From assembly GCA_963785745.1 (NCBI GenBank), contig CAWAWR010000014.1:134789-198788 (forward strand): a DNA stretch of 64,000 nt, given 5' to 3'. Shown in pieces: positions 1 through 9,572 of the stretch. A program made the translations under genes and the position numbers. Numbering within the stretch: the stretch's first letter is position 1; each line of letters opens with the position of its first letter. The notes under the pieces are model-generated. The model saw nothing but the letters and a program-made list of their open reading frames with translations, had not been told where the DNA came from and made no database searches. Source of the DNA: VAZQ01 sp963785745. Lineage in GTDB: Bacteria; Pseudomonadota; Alphaproteobacteria; Rhizobiales; Xanthobacteraceae.

Positions 1-879
1 GCGGCGCTGTCGACCGCGCATGCGTTGTTGGCGGAGTCGCGGTGGGAAGGCGCCAGCCTCAATCGTCTGGTGGACGAAGAGCTCGCTCCGTACCGCAGCG
101 GCGAGCTGGAACGAATTGACGTCGACGGCCCGGCGGTCTTTTTGAAACCGGAGACCGCGCAGATCATTGCGATGGTGCTGCACGAGCTCGCTACCAACGC
201 CGTAAAGTACGGCGCCCTGTCGGATGCTGCGGGCAAGGTGAGCCTGAGTTGGCAATGCCGCCAGGCCGAGCTCAGTCTGCAGTGGGTCGAAAGCGGAGGA
301 CCGGCGGTCAGTCCGCCGGCGACCAAGGGCTACGGAACCAAGGTCATTACCGTAAGCATCGAGCAGCAGCTCAATGGCAAGATCACTTTCGATTGGCGGC
401 CGGATGGACTGGCGTTCGCCATGTCGATTTCGATCGACGGCGCCTCGGCCGACCCGAAGGAGCCATCGCGCAAGCGGCAGGCGGGTCTAGCCAACGGCAA
501 TGGCTCCAAGGCCGCGGTCAAGAACGGGCGCGTGTTGCTGGTCGAAGACGAAGCGCTTGTCGGAATGATGATGACGGATTTTCTGCGCGACATCGGATTT
601 CATGTGATTGGCCCGTTCGGAAGAGTGTCCGAGGCCATCGACGCCATCAGTGGTGAACAGCTTCAGGCTGCCATCCTTGATATCAATCTCAGAGGCGAAC
701 TGATTTATGAGCTGGCCGACGAGTTGACGGGCCGCGGTATTCCGATCGTCTTTGTGACGGGCTACGGCGCCGACGCCGTCGACCGGCGATTTGCGGATTT
801 TCCCGTTCTCCAAAAGCCCGTCGACAGCGCCGCGCTTCGGCGCGTGCTGGCCTCCAAGGACGACCGCCTAGCCAGTTAG
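1..879 (+). CDS. HWE-family histidine kinase fused to a receiver domain (5' partial)
   Basis: The frame is open from the first base, so the N-terminus lies outside the window. The visible part begins in the HWE phosphoacceptor region (AHALLAESRWEGASL), followed by an HWE-type ATPase domain with the N-box HELATNAVKYGALS and the diagnostic WVE motif. A short linker leads to a C-terminal CheY-like receiver (VLLVEDEA, predicted phospho-Asp in AAILDINL, conserved Lys in VLQKPVD). HWE kinases are typical of Alphaproteobacteria and often serve light or general-stress signalling. Here the kinase and receiver are one polypeptide, so phosphotransfer may be internal. The input domain is not visible. The stop codon overlaps the end of the convergent hydroxylase gene. 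Confidence 0.9.
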   Translation, partial: AALSTAHALLAESRWEGASLNRLVDEELAPYRSGELERIDVDGPAVFLKPETAQIIAMVLHELATNAVKYGALSDAAGKVSLSWQCRQAELSLQWVESGGPAVSPPATKGYGTKVITVSIEQQLNGKITFDWRPDGLAFAMSISIDGASADPKEPSRKRQAGLANGNGSKAAVKNGRVLLVEDEALVGMMMTDFLRDIGFHVIGPFGRVSEAIDAISGEQLQAAILDINLRGELIYELADELTGRGIPIVFVTGYGADAVDRRFADFPVLQKPVDSAALRRVLASKDDRLAS

Positions 880-1556
880 AGTTCAGTCCACTGCCGCAGC
901 AGATTGTGATAGATCGCGGTGAGCTCGACGATCGAATGATGATCGGGGTGATCGCGGTTGAGCCGGACAATTGCCATGTCGAGATCGAACAGCAGGCTCC
1001 GTTTGGAGACATCCCGGATCATGCTCTGAATCCAGAAGAACGACGCGATGCGGGAACCGCGCGTGATCGGGGTGACATGATGCAGGCTCGTTCCCGGATA
1101 GACGATCATGTCGCCGGCCGGCAGCTTCACCCCGTGCGTGCCGTAGGTGTCCTGCACGACCAGCTCTCCGCCGTCGTAGTCCTCGGGCGCTGATATGAAC
1201 AGCGTCGCCGACACGTCGGTGCGGATGCGCAGCGGCGTATTGAGGTAACCGCGGATGGCGTTGTCGACATGCGATCCGAAGGTCATGCCGGCGTCGTAGC
1301 GATTGAACAGCGGCGGGAAGACCTCCTTCGGCAGCACGGCCGAGAAAAACAGCGAGTTGCGCCCGAGCGCGTCCATGACCATGCCGCCGAGCTCGCGCGC
1401 CTCCGGCGCGGTCTCCGGCAGTTGCAGGTTGTTCTTCACCTTCTCGGACTGGTGACCGGCGGTCACGCGGCCATCCACCCAGGCCGCGCGCTGCATCACG
1501 TCGCGGCAGCGCGCGACCTGGTCGGCGGACAGCACGTTGGGGATGTGGACCATCAT
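876..1556 (-). CDS. PKHD-type Fe(II)/2-oxoglutarate hydroxylase (YbiX/PiuC family)
   Basis: A 226-residue protein of the usual length for YbiX/PiuC. It shows the iron-binding HxD (GSHVDNAI), the distal His (GTSLHHVTPI) and the 2-oxoglutarate-binding Arg (RGSRIASFFW). The family is commonly encoded beside TonB-dependent siderophore receptors and is induced by iron limitation; its substrate is not established. It follows the broken receptor gene on the same strand across a strong hairpin, which fits iron-uptake context. Two adjacent ATG codons (1554-1556 and 1551-1553) can serve as start. The gene is intact, unlike its upstream neighbour. Confidence 0.92.
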   Translation of the reverse strand: MMVHIPNVLSADQVARCRDVMQRAAWVDGRVTAGHQSEKVKNNLQLPETAPEARELGGMVMDALGRNSLFFSAVLPKEVFPPLFNRYDAGMTFGSHVDNAIRGYLNTPLRIRTDVSATLFISAPEDYDGGELVVQDTYGTHGVKLPAGDMIVYPGTSLHHVTPITRGSRIASFFWIQSMIRDVSKRSLLFDLDMAIVRLNRDHPDHHSIVELTAIYHNLLRQWTEL

Positions 1557-1583
1557 GGCGTGGCGTACTCATACAAAATGTCG

Positions 1584-1619
1584 AGCCCGCCGCCGCGGGG
1601 GGCCAAGCGGCGGCGGGCT
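1584..1619 (-). terminator. Rho-independent-type terminator of the siderophore receptor gene
   Basis: A perfect 13-bp stem (AGCCCGCCGCCGC / GCGGCGGCGGGCT) with a 10-nt loop lies 20 bp past the stop of the receptor gene. On the minus strand it is followed by a T-rich tract (CATTTTGTA). It would stop transcription before the hydroxylase gene. Confidence 0.75.
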
Positions 1620-1638
1620 TGAGGCAGGTCGGAGGAAA

Positions 1639-4007
1639 CTACCACCGGCCTCTTAGTGTCAATGCCGCGGACCGGCCCGCTCCGGGGACGGCCCAGTTAT
1701 TGTAGACCTGAGCGAAGTAGTATTCGTTCGTCAGGTTGTAGATGTTGAGCTGCGCGACGATGTTGTTGGTGATCTTGTAGCTGGTCATCAGGTCGAAGCG
1801 CCAATAGGACGGCACCCGCGTTGTGTTGTCGACATTGCCCCAGACCGCATCCACAAAGAACGCGCCGCCGCCGACCGTCCATTTTTGCGTGACATCGTAG
1901 GTTGTCCAGAACGAGAAGGCGTTGTGCGGCGTGTTCAGCAGCTCCTTCCCGACGTATTGCCGGATTCGGACTTTCGAGGAACTCCGATCGCAGATGCGTG
2001 TAGCCGGCAAAGACCTGCCATTGATCCGTGATGCGGCCGATCGCGCCTAGCTCGACGCCTTCGACGCGGACAACGCCGGCTAGGACCATTACGTTGAGCG
2101 CCGGATCGGTCACACGAGCATTGGTCTTGTCGGTGCGGAAAACCGCACCGGTCAGGCTGAGGCGTCGGTCGAGGACGTCGACCTTGACGCCAATTTCCGT
2201 CGTCTCGTTTTCTTCGGGATCTAGCGTCGAGATATTGGCGTTGAAGGTCAGGAACTCGGCGGTCGGATTGAACGACGTTCCCCGCATCGACATAGATGCT
2301 GCTGTTGCTGGTCGGATGGAATACGGCGCCGACCCGCCAGCTCCACATCTTGTCTGTCCGCTGTAGCAGACGTCGTCGTGCCGGACTTGGCGTCGAAGTT
2401 GTCGTAGCGGACGCCGCCCAGCAATTCGAACCAGTCAGTGATCTTCACCTGATCGGCGAGATAGGCGCCAACGGTCGTGGCGTTCGAAACGGTCGTCGCG
2501 CCAGGTAGACCGAAGTTTCCGCCAAACCGGTAGGGATCGGGATCGGAAACAATGGTCGGGGCCGGCTGATTTGCGGCACCCGCAAGAATCGTCCGTGCTA
2601 CCGAGTTGCGCTCCTCCCGCGTTATGTCGACGCCCGCGACCAAGCTGTGCCGAGCCATCCCGGTCGAGAACTTCGCGGAGAAGTCGGTGTTGTTGGCCAA
2701 GAGTTCGTTGTTGACTTCCGTCCATTGACGGCCTGGGGCGTAGAGGGCCGTGGCGAGGTTCGTGGGCGTCGCTGGAAGAGTGTTGGGAGCAATGCCGTTG
2801 CTCGGCAATGTCACCCGGTTGAGCCGGTCGACATTCACGTAGCGCGATGTGTTCGTGATCTTGATGTCGTTCGTGAACTCGTGAACAAAACGCGCGGTTG
2901 CAACGTGTGCGTCGATCTTTTCCCGGTCCGGAGTTCGGGCCGGACAGTGATGCCGTACCAGGTCTGCCTTGGTACCGGGAGTGGAAATCTCGGCAGTGCC
3001 CCAGCCTGCGGGCAGCGTACGGAATTCCTCGATCCGGGATGCTGTCGTCGTGCTGGTAGATGTAAGCAGAGCGTCGCGCGCGTCTGGTCGTTGAACTTGT
3101 AGGTGAGCGACGGCGCCACGCCCCAGCGGTTCTCTTCGACATGATCGCGGCCGGGGATGTCGTAGCGCTGGCCCATCACCTGGATGCGCGCTGCGGCTTG
3201 CTCGTTGATCTGCTTGTTGGCGTCGAGGACGGACCGTGCGCCGGGGCCGGTGTGGACGGTCCCCATGATTTCAATGAAGTCGGCGGACGGCGCGCTCACG
3301 AACAGCGGCGATTTAACGGGGTAGGCACGGAGCGTTCGTGGTCGGCGCGCGTGCCGAACACCGGCCACTTGCGTGTTCATGTTGATCACGCCGCCGGTCG
3401 AGCCGCGGCCGAACATGAACGACGACGGCCCCTTCAGAACCTCGACGCTGTCGACGGAGAAGCTGTCGCGCGTGTACCAGCCTGGATCGCGGACACCGTC
3501 GCGGAAGATGTCGTTGCGGGCATCGAATCCGCGGATGTAAGGCACGTCGCCTTGCGCGCCGCCTTCGCCGGCCCGGAAGGTGATGCCCGGCACGTTGCGC
3601 AGCGCGTCCATCACCGTCGATGACGCTTGCTCGCGGATGATCTGCTGCGGGACGACCGTGACGGTCTGTGGCGTGTCGAGCAGAGGCGCTGTCATGCGCC
3701 CGGTGCCGCCAGCTGTGCCGACCAAATAGTTCGTCGACGGCGATGGTGCGACGACGGGCGTTGCCGGTGGTGCAGGCGGCCGCTTGGCCGCTTTCTTGGT
3801 CGGTCCCTTCTGCGCCTTCTTTGCGGGTGGACGTTTTGCGGGATCGACGCGCACGGCCGGGAGCGGAGACGGCGCCCGTTGCTGATTGCGCTTCTTGCGC
3901 TGCTCGAGCTTTGGCGCTGCACTCAAGCAGAGCAGCGCTGCGATACTGACAAATCCGAATTGCGACTGAATACGACGCTGGGCCCCCCGGCCCGTGTAGC
4001 GTGACAT
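1639..4007 (-). pseudogene. TonB-dependent catecholate-type siderophore receptor, frameshifted
   Basis: An outer-membrane receptor of about 785 codons for an iron-siderophore complex. From the N-terminus: a hydrophobic leader, a Pro/Lys-rich linker with a TonB-box-like stretch (LPAVRVDPAK), a plug domain (PQTVTVVPQQIIREQ, VPYIRGFDARND, VEVLKGPSSFMFGRGSTGG), barrel strands (AAARIQVMGQRYD, NRWGVAPSLTYKF) and a C-terminal strand ending in the aromatic residue typical of beta-barrels (LTLRGRW). The coding frame changes several times, near 3.26-3.36, 3.0-3.1, 2.37, 2.29 and 1.96 kb, yet every block keeps family sequence. It is either a recent pseudogene or an indel-damaged assembly. Plug sequence resembles Fiu/catecholate receptors. 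It is divergent from the PepSY gene across the dyad leader. Confidence 0.85.
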
Positions 4008-4074
4008 TAGACACCCCCGATAAAATCTTTGTTTTGAACACTTCTATACTGTAGAAATGCTCGTAATACTTGAT

Positions 4075-4215
4075 ATGTCGATTCTTGGTCTGAGCAATAG
4101 CGAAAATGCAGAGGCGCTATGTCAGTGGAATTATTCTTAGAATAATTAAAAACAACAGCGAATACTTCGAAAATATTTGCCCGGCGCGATGATTGGCGGT
4201 ACCCAGCACAGATCG
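4075..4215. promoter_or_regulatory. Leader copy A with dyad operator between receptor and PepSY gene
   Basis: The intergenic segment between two divergent iron-uptake genes contains a perfect dyad at about 4129-4147 (AATTATTCT-T-AGAATAATT, 9-bp arms). It is followed by AATTAAAAACA, AAATATTTGC and a TTGGCG/CAGCA block. The same ordered blocks recur at 8030-8165 upstream of exbB. Conservation of non-coding sequence at two iron-related divergent promoters suggests a shared regulator, perhaps of the Irr/Fur superfamily. The regulator is inferred; no database motif was matched. Confidence 0.55.
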
Positions 4216-4230
4216 TTTCACGCATCCGGG

Positions 4231-5573
4231 ATGTCTTCTCCGGATGCCAATGCCCGCCCAAGAACAAAAGAGCGATCACCGGCATGGCGCGTCCGGCCCG
4301 ACTGCGGCAATTTTGGTGGAGTTCTCCATCGATGGATCGGCATCGGGCTGCTGGTGCTGCTTGTGCCGATCGCGGTATCCGGCGCTTTGCTCGTCTATCA
4401 CGACGAGTTCGATGCACTGGTCAATCCCAAGCGCTGGACGGTGAGCGGGCCGCAGCTTGCGTTGTCGCCGGCGCAATATATCGCTGCGGCATCGGCAGTG
4501 GTTGCGGCGAATGAAACGGTCACCGGCGTCAGATTTCCGCGATCAGCCGGCGCTCCCGTCGTCGTCCTGGCGCGCCAGCAGGTCGATCCGGCGAGCGGGC
4601 GGCGCCCGCGATTCTTCAGCATCTACCTCGATCCGCCGACCGGCGCGGTGCTCGACAAGGTCGATTTCCGCGCCTCGTGGGTCGGCTTCCTGCACGTCTT
4701 CCACGAGAACCTGACCATTCCCGCAATATTCCGGACGCCAGATCGTCGGATGGGCCGGCGTCGGGATGCTCGATCCTTTCGCTCACCGGCATCTGGCTGT
4801 GGTGGCCGCGTCGCGGCATCGGTGCTGTCCGCGCCTTCGGTGGCGGCGCGCGCCGCACACGTCGACAAATCTGCACCACACGCTCGGCTTCTGGATTTCG
4901 ATACCGCTCGCGATCGTCTCGCTGACCGGAATCTATCTGTCGTTCCCGCAGACGGCGCGCTCGCTGATGTCGTCGATCGCTCCCATGCAGCCGCAGCCGC
5001 CGCGCGCGTTCGCCGCGGCGATCGTCGAGAAGCCCAATCTGATCGCCGGATGAAGCGCTGCGCCTCGCGCAAGCGGTCGAGCCGGCAGCGCGGCCGGCCA
5101 CGCTGTTTCTGCCGACCGAGCCCAATCGCCGGCCGGCGGCCGAAGGCCGCGAAGGCGGCAAGGGCGCCGAACGCGGGGCGTCCAAAGAGGGTGGCAAGAC
5201 ACGCGAGAGCGGCAAGGAAGGCGGCAAGGGACGCGAAGCGGCGAAGGGGCGCGAGACACCACCGCCGTCGTGGCGCGTGCAATTGCGCAATTCCGCCGGC
5301 GACCTGATCACGGTCACCGTGGACGACCGCAACAGCGGCGTACGGCGCTTGCCGGATCCGCTGGCCGGCAATCGCGCGGCGCAGTGGATCCGATGGATCC
5401 ACGACGGAAGCAGGGGCGGCCCGGTGTGGCAGTTCGTCGTGTTCCTCACCGGTGTGTTTCCGGTCGTGTTTGCCGTCACGGGAATCCTGATGTGGCTGCG
5501 CGGCCGCCGGGCGCGCAAGCGACTGGCGAACGCGCAGACGCCTCGCGAAGAAAAACTGGTTGCCGCCGAATAG
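4231..5573 (+). pseudogene. PepSY-associated TM (iron-uptake) membrane protein, frameshifted
   Basis: An inner-membrane PepSY_TM family protein, often beside siderophore receptors and thought to act in periplasmic reduction or release of siderophore iron. The start of the family is visible (LHRWIGIGLLVLLVPIAVSGALL as first membrane segment, then YHDEFDALVNPKRW). Later segments carry ILSLTGIWLWWPRRG, HHTLGFWISIPLAIVSLTGI and the C-terminal helix FLTGVFPVVFAVTGILMWLR. These lie in different frames, with shifts near 4.74, 4.83 and 5.05 kb. A low-complexity Lys/Gly/Glu stretch (about 5150-5260) separates the last two helices. ATG at 4231 is preferred; upstream codons run into the dyad leader. Confidence 0.82.
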
Positions 5574-5574
5574 A

Positions 5575-5895
5575 CTATGGCTGGTCGCGCCTTCCTTCGG
5601 GTTCTTCTGACGTGCTTTCAGGCCGCGCATTTTTTTCCGAAGGCAATGCGCTGAAGCCGGCCGCGATCATCCAACCAAGCACCGTTGCTGCCCCCAGCCA
5701 GATGAAGAAGGCCACCCAGTGGCCACTCAGCGCCAGCAGGCCGCCCGGCAGGCCGGCGACGGCAGTTGCGAGAGGCCGCAGGCTGCCGAATGCAGCCTGG
5801 CGCCCCGCCAGCCGTTTCGAATCCGACGCGGCCAGAAACGCCAAGCACGATGCGCTGATCGCAGCAGACAGGAAGCCCAGCAACGTCGCGCTCAT
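5575..5895 (-). CDS. Small two- to three-helix membrane protein, DUF3325-like
   Basis: A 106-residue hydrophobic protein, last gene of a minus-strand operon. Its start overlaps the stop of the PepSY gene (ATGA at 5892-5895), implying translational coupling. Size, helices and position after a PepSY gene and a DUF3649-like gene match the DUF3649-PepSY-DUF3325 iron-uptake arrangement known in other Proteobacteria. The family name rests on this context and on general sequence character, not on a strong motif. Molecular function is unknown. Confidence 0.65.
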   Translation of the reverse strand: MSATLLGFLSAAISASCLAFLAASDSKRLAGRQAAFGSLRPLATAVAGLPGGLLALSGHWVAFFIWLGAATVLGWMIAAGFSALPSEKNARPESTSEEPEGRRDQP

Positions 5896-7479
5896 TCGGC
5901 AGGCTGCGCAAACGAGCGCGATGGCGCTTCAGCCGTTTCCTGCCTGCGCAACAATGTGCGCGCCGGCAACAGGCACGCCACCGCACCGATACTCACCAGG
6001 ATGTCGAGCACCGGCATGGCCAATTGACCGGCCGCCAGCGCGGCGGACCAGCTCGGTCCGCCGGTCGCTATCCGAAGCATCGGCAACGTGAGCAAGACGA
6101 CGCCGGTGGCGCTAAACAAGATCGGCGTAATGCGCGCGGCCCGAACGATCAGCGCAGGGATCAGCGCGAAAGCGGCAGCGATGACGAAAGCCGCCGGCGT
6201 CCAATAGAGCGTTGCGTCCGTCTTCAAGGCGAGGAAGTAGCCGACCGCAGAAGCCGCCATGGCGAACGGAAGCCCCGCGCCAACCCACGCGTTCAGGCGG
6301 CCGAGCGCACGCCAGCCGGGCCGCTCCTCGCGGCGGCGGACCCAGAGCGCAAGCCCGCTGAAGGTGACATAGGCGCTCGCCGCGCCAAGCGCGAACCACA
6401 CGGCTTTCGACCACCAGCCGGCGAAGTTGCCGAAATGCAGCGGCCCCATCAGCGCGAACGCAGACCCGCCGATGGATGGCCTGGTGCCGAGAATGGGTTT
6501 TTCGCTGATGAACGCGCCGGTCGCTCCCGCATATGTCAAAGTCGTCAGCATCAGCGAGCCTTCCCGCTGGAACAGCCGGATGGTGATGTGCGAGTCGGCG
6601 CGGTCGAAGTGGTCGATCGAAACGAGCGCAATCGGAGCGCCGGCGCGCGCCTGCAGAGTCCGCAAAGATCGTATCGAGGTTTGTGCCGACCGCCGGGCGC
6701 GGGTCCTCCGCCTTTTGAACACCGATCAATGTCTCGATCATCGCCGGCTGGTTGCCGTTGAAAGCCACTTTGGCAAGGAGCGGAACGCCGATCGAAATCG
6801 CGAAGCTGAAGAATGCGCCGGTGAACGCGAGCACGAAGGCGTGCGGCAGAATCCAGGTTCCGGCGACGGTGTGCAGGTCGCGCATGCTGACCGGCCGTTG
6901 CCCGGGACGAAGCGTGAAGATGTCCTTGATGAGATGCCGGTGCATCAGCAACCCCGACACGGCGGCGGCGAGCATCGCGATGCCCAGAATGCCGGTCAGG
7001 ATGAGACCCCAGGGATCGGGGAGATGCAACCGGACGTGAAGCTCCACGAAGAATCGCCCGAGCGCGGACGCGCTATCCGGGCCGGACACATCAAGGCCGA
7101 AGCCTTGGCGGCGCGCGACGACGCGTCCATCGGACGCCACCTCGTACCAAAACCCTTTCTCGCGGATTTGGCCGCCTTCCACTTTCTCATGCCGGTGGAA
7201 AAAGAATGCGAGATTGCCGGCGCCGGTACGGCGGATCGAGAGGTCCTCGCGATACTCCGCCGGTGTCTCCGCCGCGAGACCTCGGACGACGCTTTCGAGC
7301 GGCCGTGCGAAGGGATCGACCGGCTCGAGGACACCAGCGGACCAGATCTTGATCTCCTGCGAGAACACGGCGGCCGTGCCGGTGACGATGACTGCATAAA
7401 GCAAGAGGCCGAGCACGATTCCGAGCCAGCCGTGGACGGCCACCATCAGCTTGGTTTCCCGCTGGGGCAGGCGGATCAT
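5892..7479 (-). pseudogene. PepSY-associated TM protein of an iron-uptake operon, one frameshift
   Basis: A PepSY_TM protein of about 529 residues. The N-terminal part has the family opening (VHGWLGIVLGLLLYAVIVTG), a periplasmic region, two further helices (LILTGILGIAMLAAAVSGLL) and the conserved DLHTVAGTWILPHAFVLAFTG segment. The C-terminal part continues in another frame with four more helices (VWFALGAASAYVTFSGLALW onward). The frame changes near 6655, between TNLDTIFADS and LQARAGAPIAL. It starts 4 bp inside the upstream gene and ends 4 bp inside the downstream one, so three genes form a tight operon. Likely role: electron transfer or iron release at the inner membrane during siderophore use (inference from family context). 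Confidence 0.82.
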
Positions 7480-7853
7480 CGCTTGGCATCCTGCGAGGCG
7501 GAAGTAACCGGCGGCTTTGAGAAATGAGAAACGAGCGTCACGACATGCGCGCCCCCGATGACGGCTGCGACAAGCGCGACACGCGCGAGGCTGCGGTCAA
7601 GCACCGCATGGAAGAAGATCGCGCCCCAGATCGCGGGCAGCAGGATCAATGGGAGCACGATGTGGTCGATGCCGGCGGCGCCGCGCGGAAGCCACAACGG
7701 CATGCCGGCAACGACCATCACGCTCAGCAGCACGGCTATGGGACCTGCGAGCACGGCTCGTGCAGCTGTTTGCCAGCGGCTATTGCGAGCGATGACGGGA
7801 CTGACGGCTGAATCCATTGCAAGCGCTTCAATGACTTGTTCGACGCGGACCAT
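7476..7853 (-). CDS. Small iron-uptake membrane protein, DUF3649-like
   Basis: First gene of the operon. Up to 125 residues, or 112 from the internal Met at codon 14. Three predicted membrane helices (AVLAGPIAVLLSVMVVAGMPL; IVLPLILLPAIWGAIFFHAV; VALVAAVIGGAHVVTLVSHF). The acidic-hydrophobic second helix and the short C-terminal tail are like DUF3649 proteins, which precede PepSY genes in siderophore operons. It overlaps the PepSY start by 4 bp and is transcribed away from leader copy B. Confidence 0.65.
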   Translation of the reverse strand: MVRVEQVIEALAMDSAVSPVIARNSRWQTAARAVLAGPIAVLLSVMVVAGMPLWLPRGAAGIDHIVLPLILLPAIWGAIFFHAVLDRSLARVALVAAVIGGAHVVTLVSHFSKPPVTSASQDAKR

Positions 7854-8029
7854 ACCGCGAATCCCAACGCCGCCAACTCAAACCATCTTTTCTAGATCAA
7901 TTACAAAGTAGCGACCCAGAGCACGTTTTCGTTGCCGAAATCCTTGCTGAGAGTTCCGGGCAAGCACGTCGATTTTGTGTGAGCCGGCCGTCGCTGTCTT
8001 GAGTACGTCAGCTTCGCATGGCTGCGTCG

Positions 8030-8165
8030 CGCGTTCTTGCTTAATGACGCAACGCAGAAAATACGGGCGAAACTCGCCACGCTTCTTCTTAGAAGAATTA
8101 AAAACACCGAAAAATATTTGCTCGACGCGACATTTGGCGATACGCAGCATCGAAATCCGATGGAT
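8030..8165. promoter_or_regulatory. Leader copy B with dyad operator upstream of exbB
   Basis: The divergent intergenic region contains the perfect dyad TTCTTCT-T-AGAAGAA (about 8084-8098), followed by AATTAAAAACA, AAAAATATTTGC and TTGGCGATACGCAGCA. These match leader copy A at 4075-4215 in order and spacing except for an 11-nt gap. The gap is not a multiple of three and the region is open but frame-incoherent, so conservation is at DNA rather than protein level. It probably serves both the PepSY operon (minus) and exbB-exbD-tonB (plus). Confidence 0.55.
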
Positions 8166-8302
8166 CACGGGTGTCGTGGGACCGGCGGGCCTGCCATGTT
8201 GCGTGGGCTCGCGCATGCTCAAACGGCCAACAAGAAAAAGCGGGTCGCGGTTGGTGTGAACTGGAACTCTCCTGCGACCGGGCAATCTGGATGCGAGTGC
8301 AA

Positions 8303-9143
8303 ATGGTGAAATTCTCGGCGGTTCGTCGTCTGGTCTGCGGATATCCAGCGGCGGCCTATCAACTAGCTGCTGTCGCTGTGCCGCTGCTGGCGAGCACCGC
8401 CTCCCTGGCTCAGGAAATCTCCACGACCCCCACCGATCTGCCACGCGATCTCACGCCCTGGGGCATGTATCTGGCCGCCGACTGGGTGGTGAAGGCGGTG
8501 ATGATCGGGCTTCTGTTCGCTTCGATCGTGACCTGGACGGTCTGGCTGGCCAAGTCGATCGAGCTGCTGTTCGCCAAGCGCAGGGCGCGCAATGCGTTGA
8601 AGGTGTTGGCCTCGGCGCGCTCGCTCGATGACGCCGCCCGCGAGCTCGGCAAGACCAGGGGGCCGTTCGGCGAGTTTGTGCGGGCGGCTATTCTGGAATT
8701 GCAGCTCAGCGCCGACGGCATGGATCGCGAGGGGATTCTCTCGCGCATTGCTTCGCGGCTGCAGCGGATCGAGATTGCACGGAGCCGAGGCATCACGCGC
8801 GGAACCGGTGTGCTCGCGACCATCGGTTCCACCGCTCCCTTCGTCGGCCTGTTCGGAACGGTCTGGGGCATCATGAACAGCTTCATCGGCATCTCGAAGG
8901 CGCAGACGACAAATCTGGCGGTGGTCGCGCCGGGGATCGCCGAGGCGCTTGCTCGCGACCGCCTTCGGCCTGGTCGCCGCCATTCCGGCGGTGGTGATCT
9001 ACAACGTGTTCTCGCGCCAGATCGCGGGCTACCGCGGGCTTTTGGGCGATGCTTCGGCGGAGATCGAGCGGTTGGTAAGCCGCGACCTCGACCGCCGGGC
9101 GGCAGCGCCGGTCAAGCGCGGCACATTGGCGGCGGCGGAGTAG
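8303..9143 (+). pseudogene. exbB: ExbB/TolQ-type proton channel subunit, one frameshift
   Basis: The proton-conducting subunit that energises TonB. The protein has a signal-like N-terminus (LAAVAVPLLASTASLAQ), a first membrane segment (WVVKAVMIGLLFASIVTWTVW), a cytoplasmic loop, and the conserved MotA/TolQ/ExbB block (GVLATIGSTAPFVGLFGTVWGIMNSF; then ATAFGLVAAIPAVVIYN). The frame slips at about 8948, inside the expected GIAEALLATAFGL motif, so a single missing base explains the break. ATG at 8303 is preferred; an upstream ATG at 8291 is in frame. The stop is 3 nt before exbD. Confidence 0.88.
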
Positions 9144-9146
9144 GGG

Positions 9147-9572
9147 ATGAGCGCGCGTCTCGATGACGGCAGCGACGAGCTCGCCGAGGTCCACGAGATC
9201 AACGTCACGCCGTTCATCGACGTGATGCTGGTGCTGCTCATCATCTTCATGGTGGCGGCGCCGCTCGCGACCGTCGACGTCTCGGTCAATCTGCCGGCCT
9301 CGACCGCGGAACCGCAGCCGCGTCCCGACAAGCCGATCTTTCTCACGGTGCGCCGCGACCTCACACTGGCGCTCGGCGAGCAGACGATCGGCCGGGAGGC
9401 CTTGGCCTCGGGCCTCAATGCCGTCACGATGGGCGACAAAGATACCCGCATCTTCCTGCGCGCCGACCAGGAGGTTGCCTATGGCGCGCTTATGGAGGTG
9501 ATGAACCTCATGCGGAAGGCCGGATACCTGAAAGTCGCTTTGGTTGGTCTAGAGAAGCCCCCGCCGCAATGA
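9147..9572 (+). CDS. exbD: Biopolymer transport protein ExbD
   Basis: 141 residues with one N-terminal membrane helix and a periplasmic domain. The core shows the family signature INVTPFIDVMLVLLIIFMVAAP, including the essential membrane Asp of ExbD/TolR. It forms the proton-driven motor with ExbB. It lies 3 nt after exbB and overlaps tonB by 4 nt (ATGA at 9569), so the three genes are one transcription unit. Confidence 0.95.
   Translation: MSARLDDGSDELAEVHEINVTPFIDVMLVLLIIFMVAAPLATVDVSVNLPASTAEPQPRPDKPIFLTVRRDLTLALGEQTIGREALASGLNAVTMGDKDTRIFLRADQEVAYGALMEVMNLMRKAGYLKVALVGLEKPPPQ

Noticed and set aside
2028..2366. Plus-strand frames inside the receptor genes (also in sulfatase and kinase genes)
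   Set aside because: They are antisense shadows of well-supported genes without own ribosome sites or motifs.
4007..4417. Minus-strand open frame across leader copy A, and the similar one at 7878-8444
   Set aside because: The two copies differ by an 11-nt gap that breaks any shared frame, so conservation is not at protein level.
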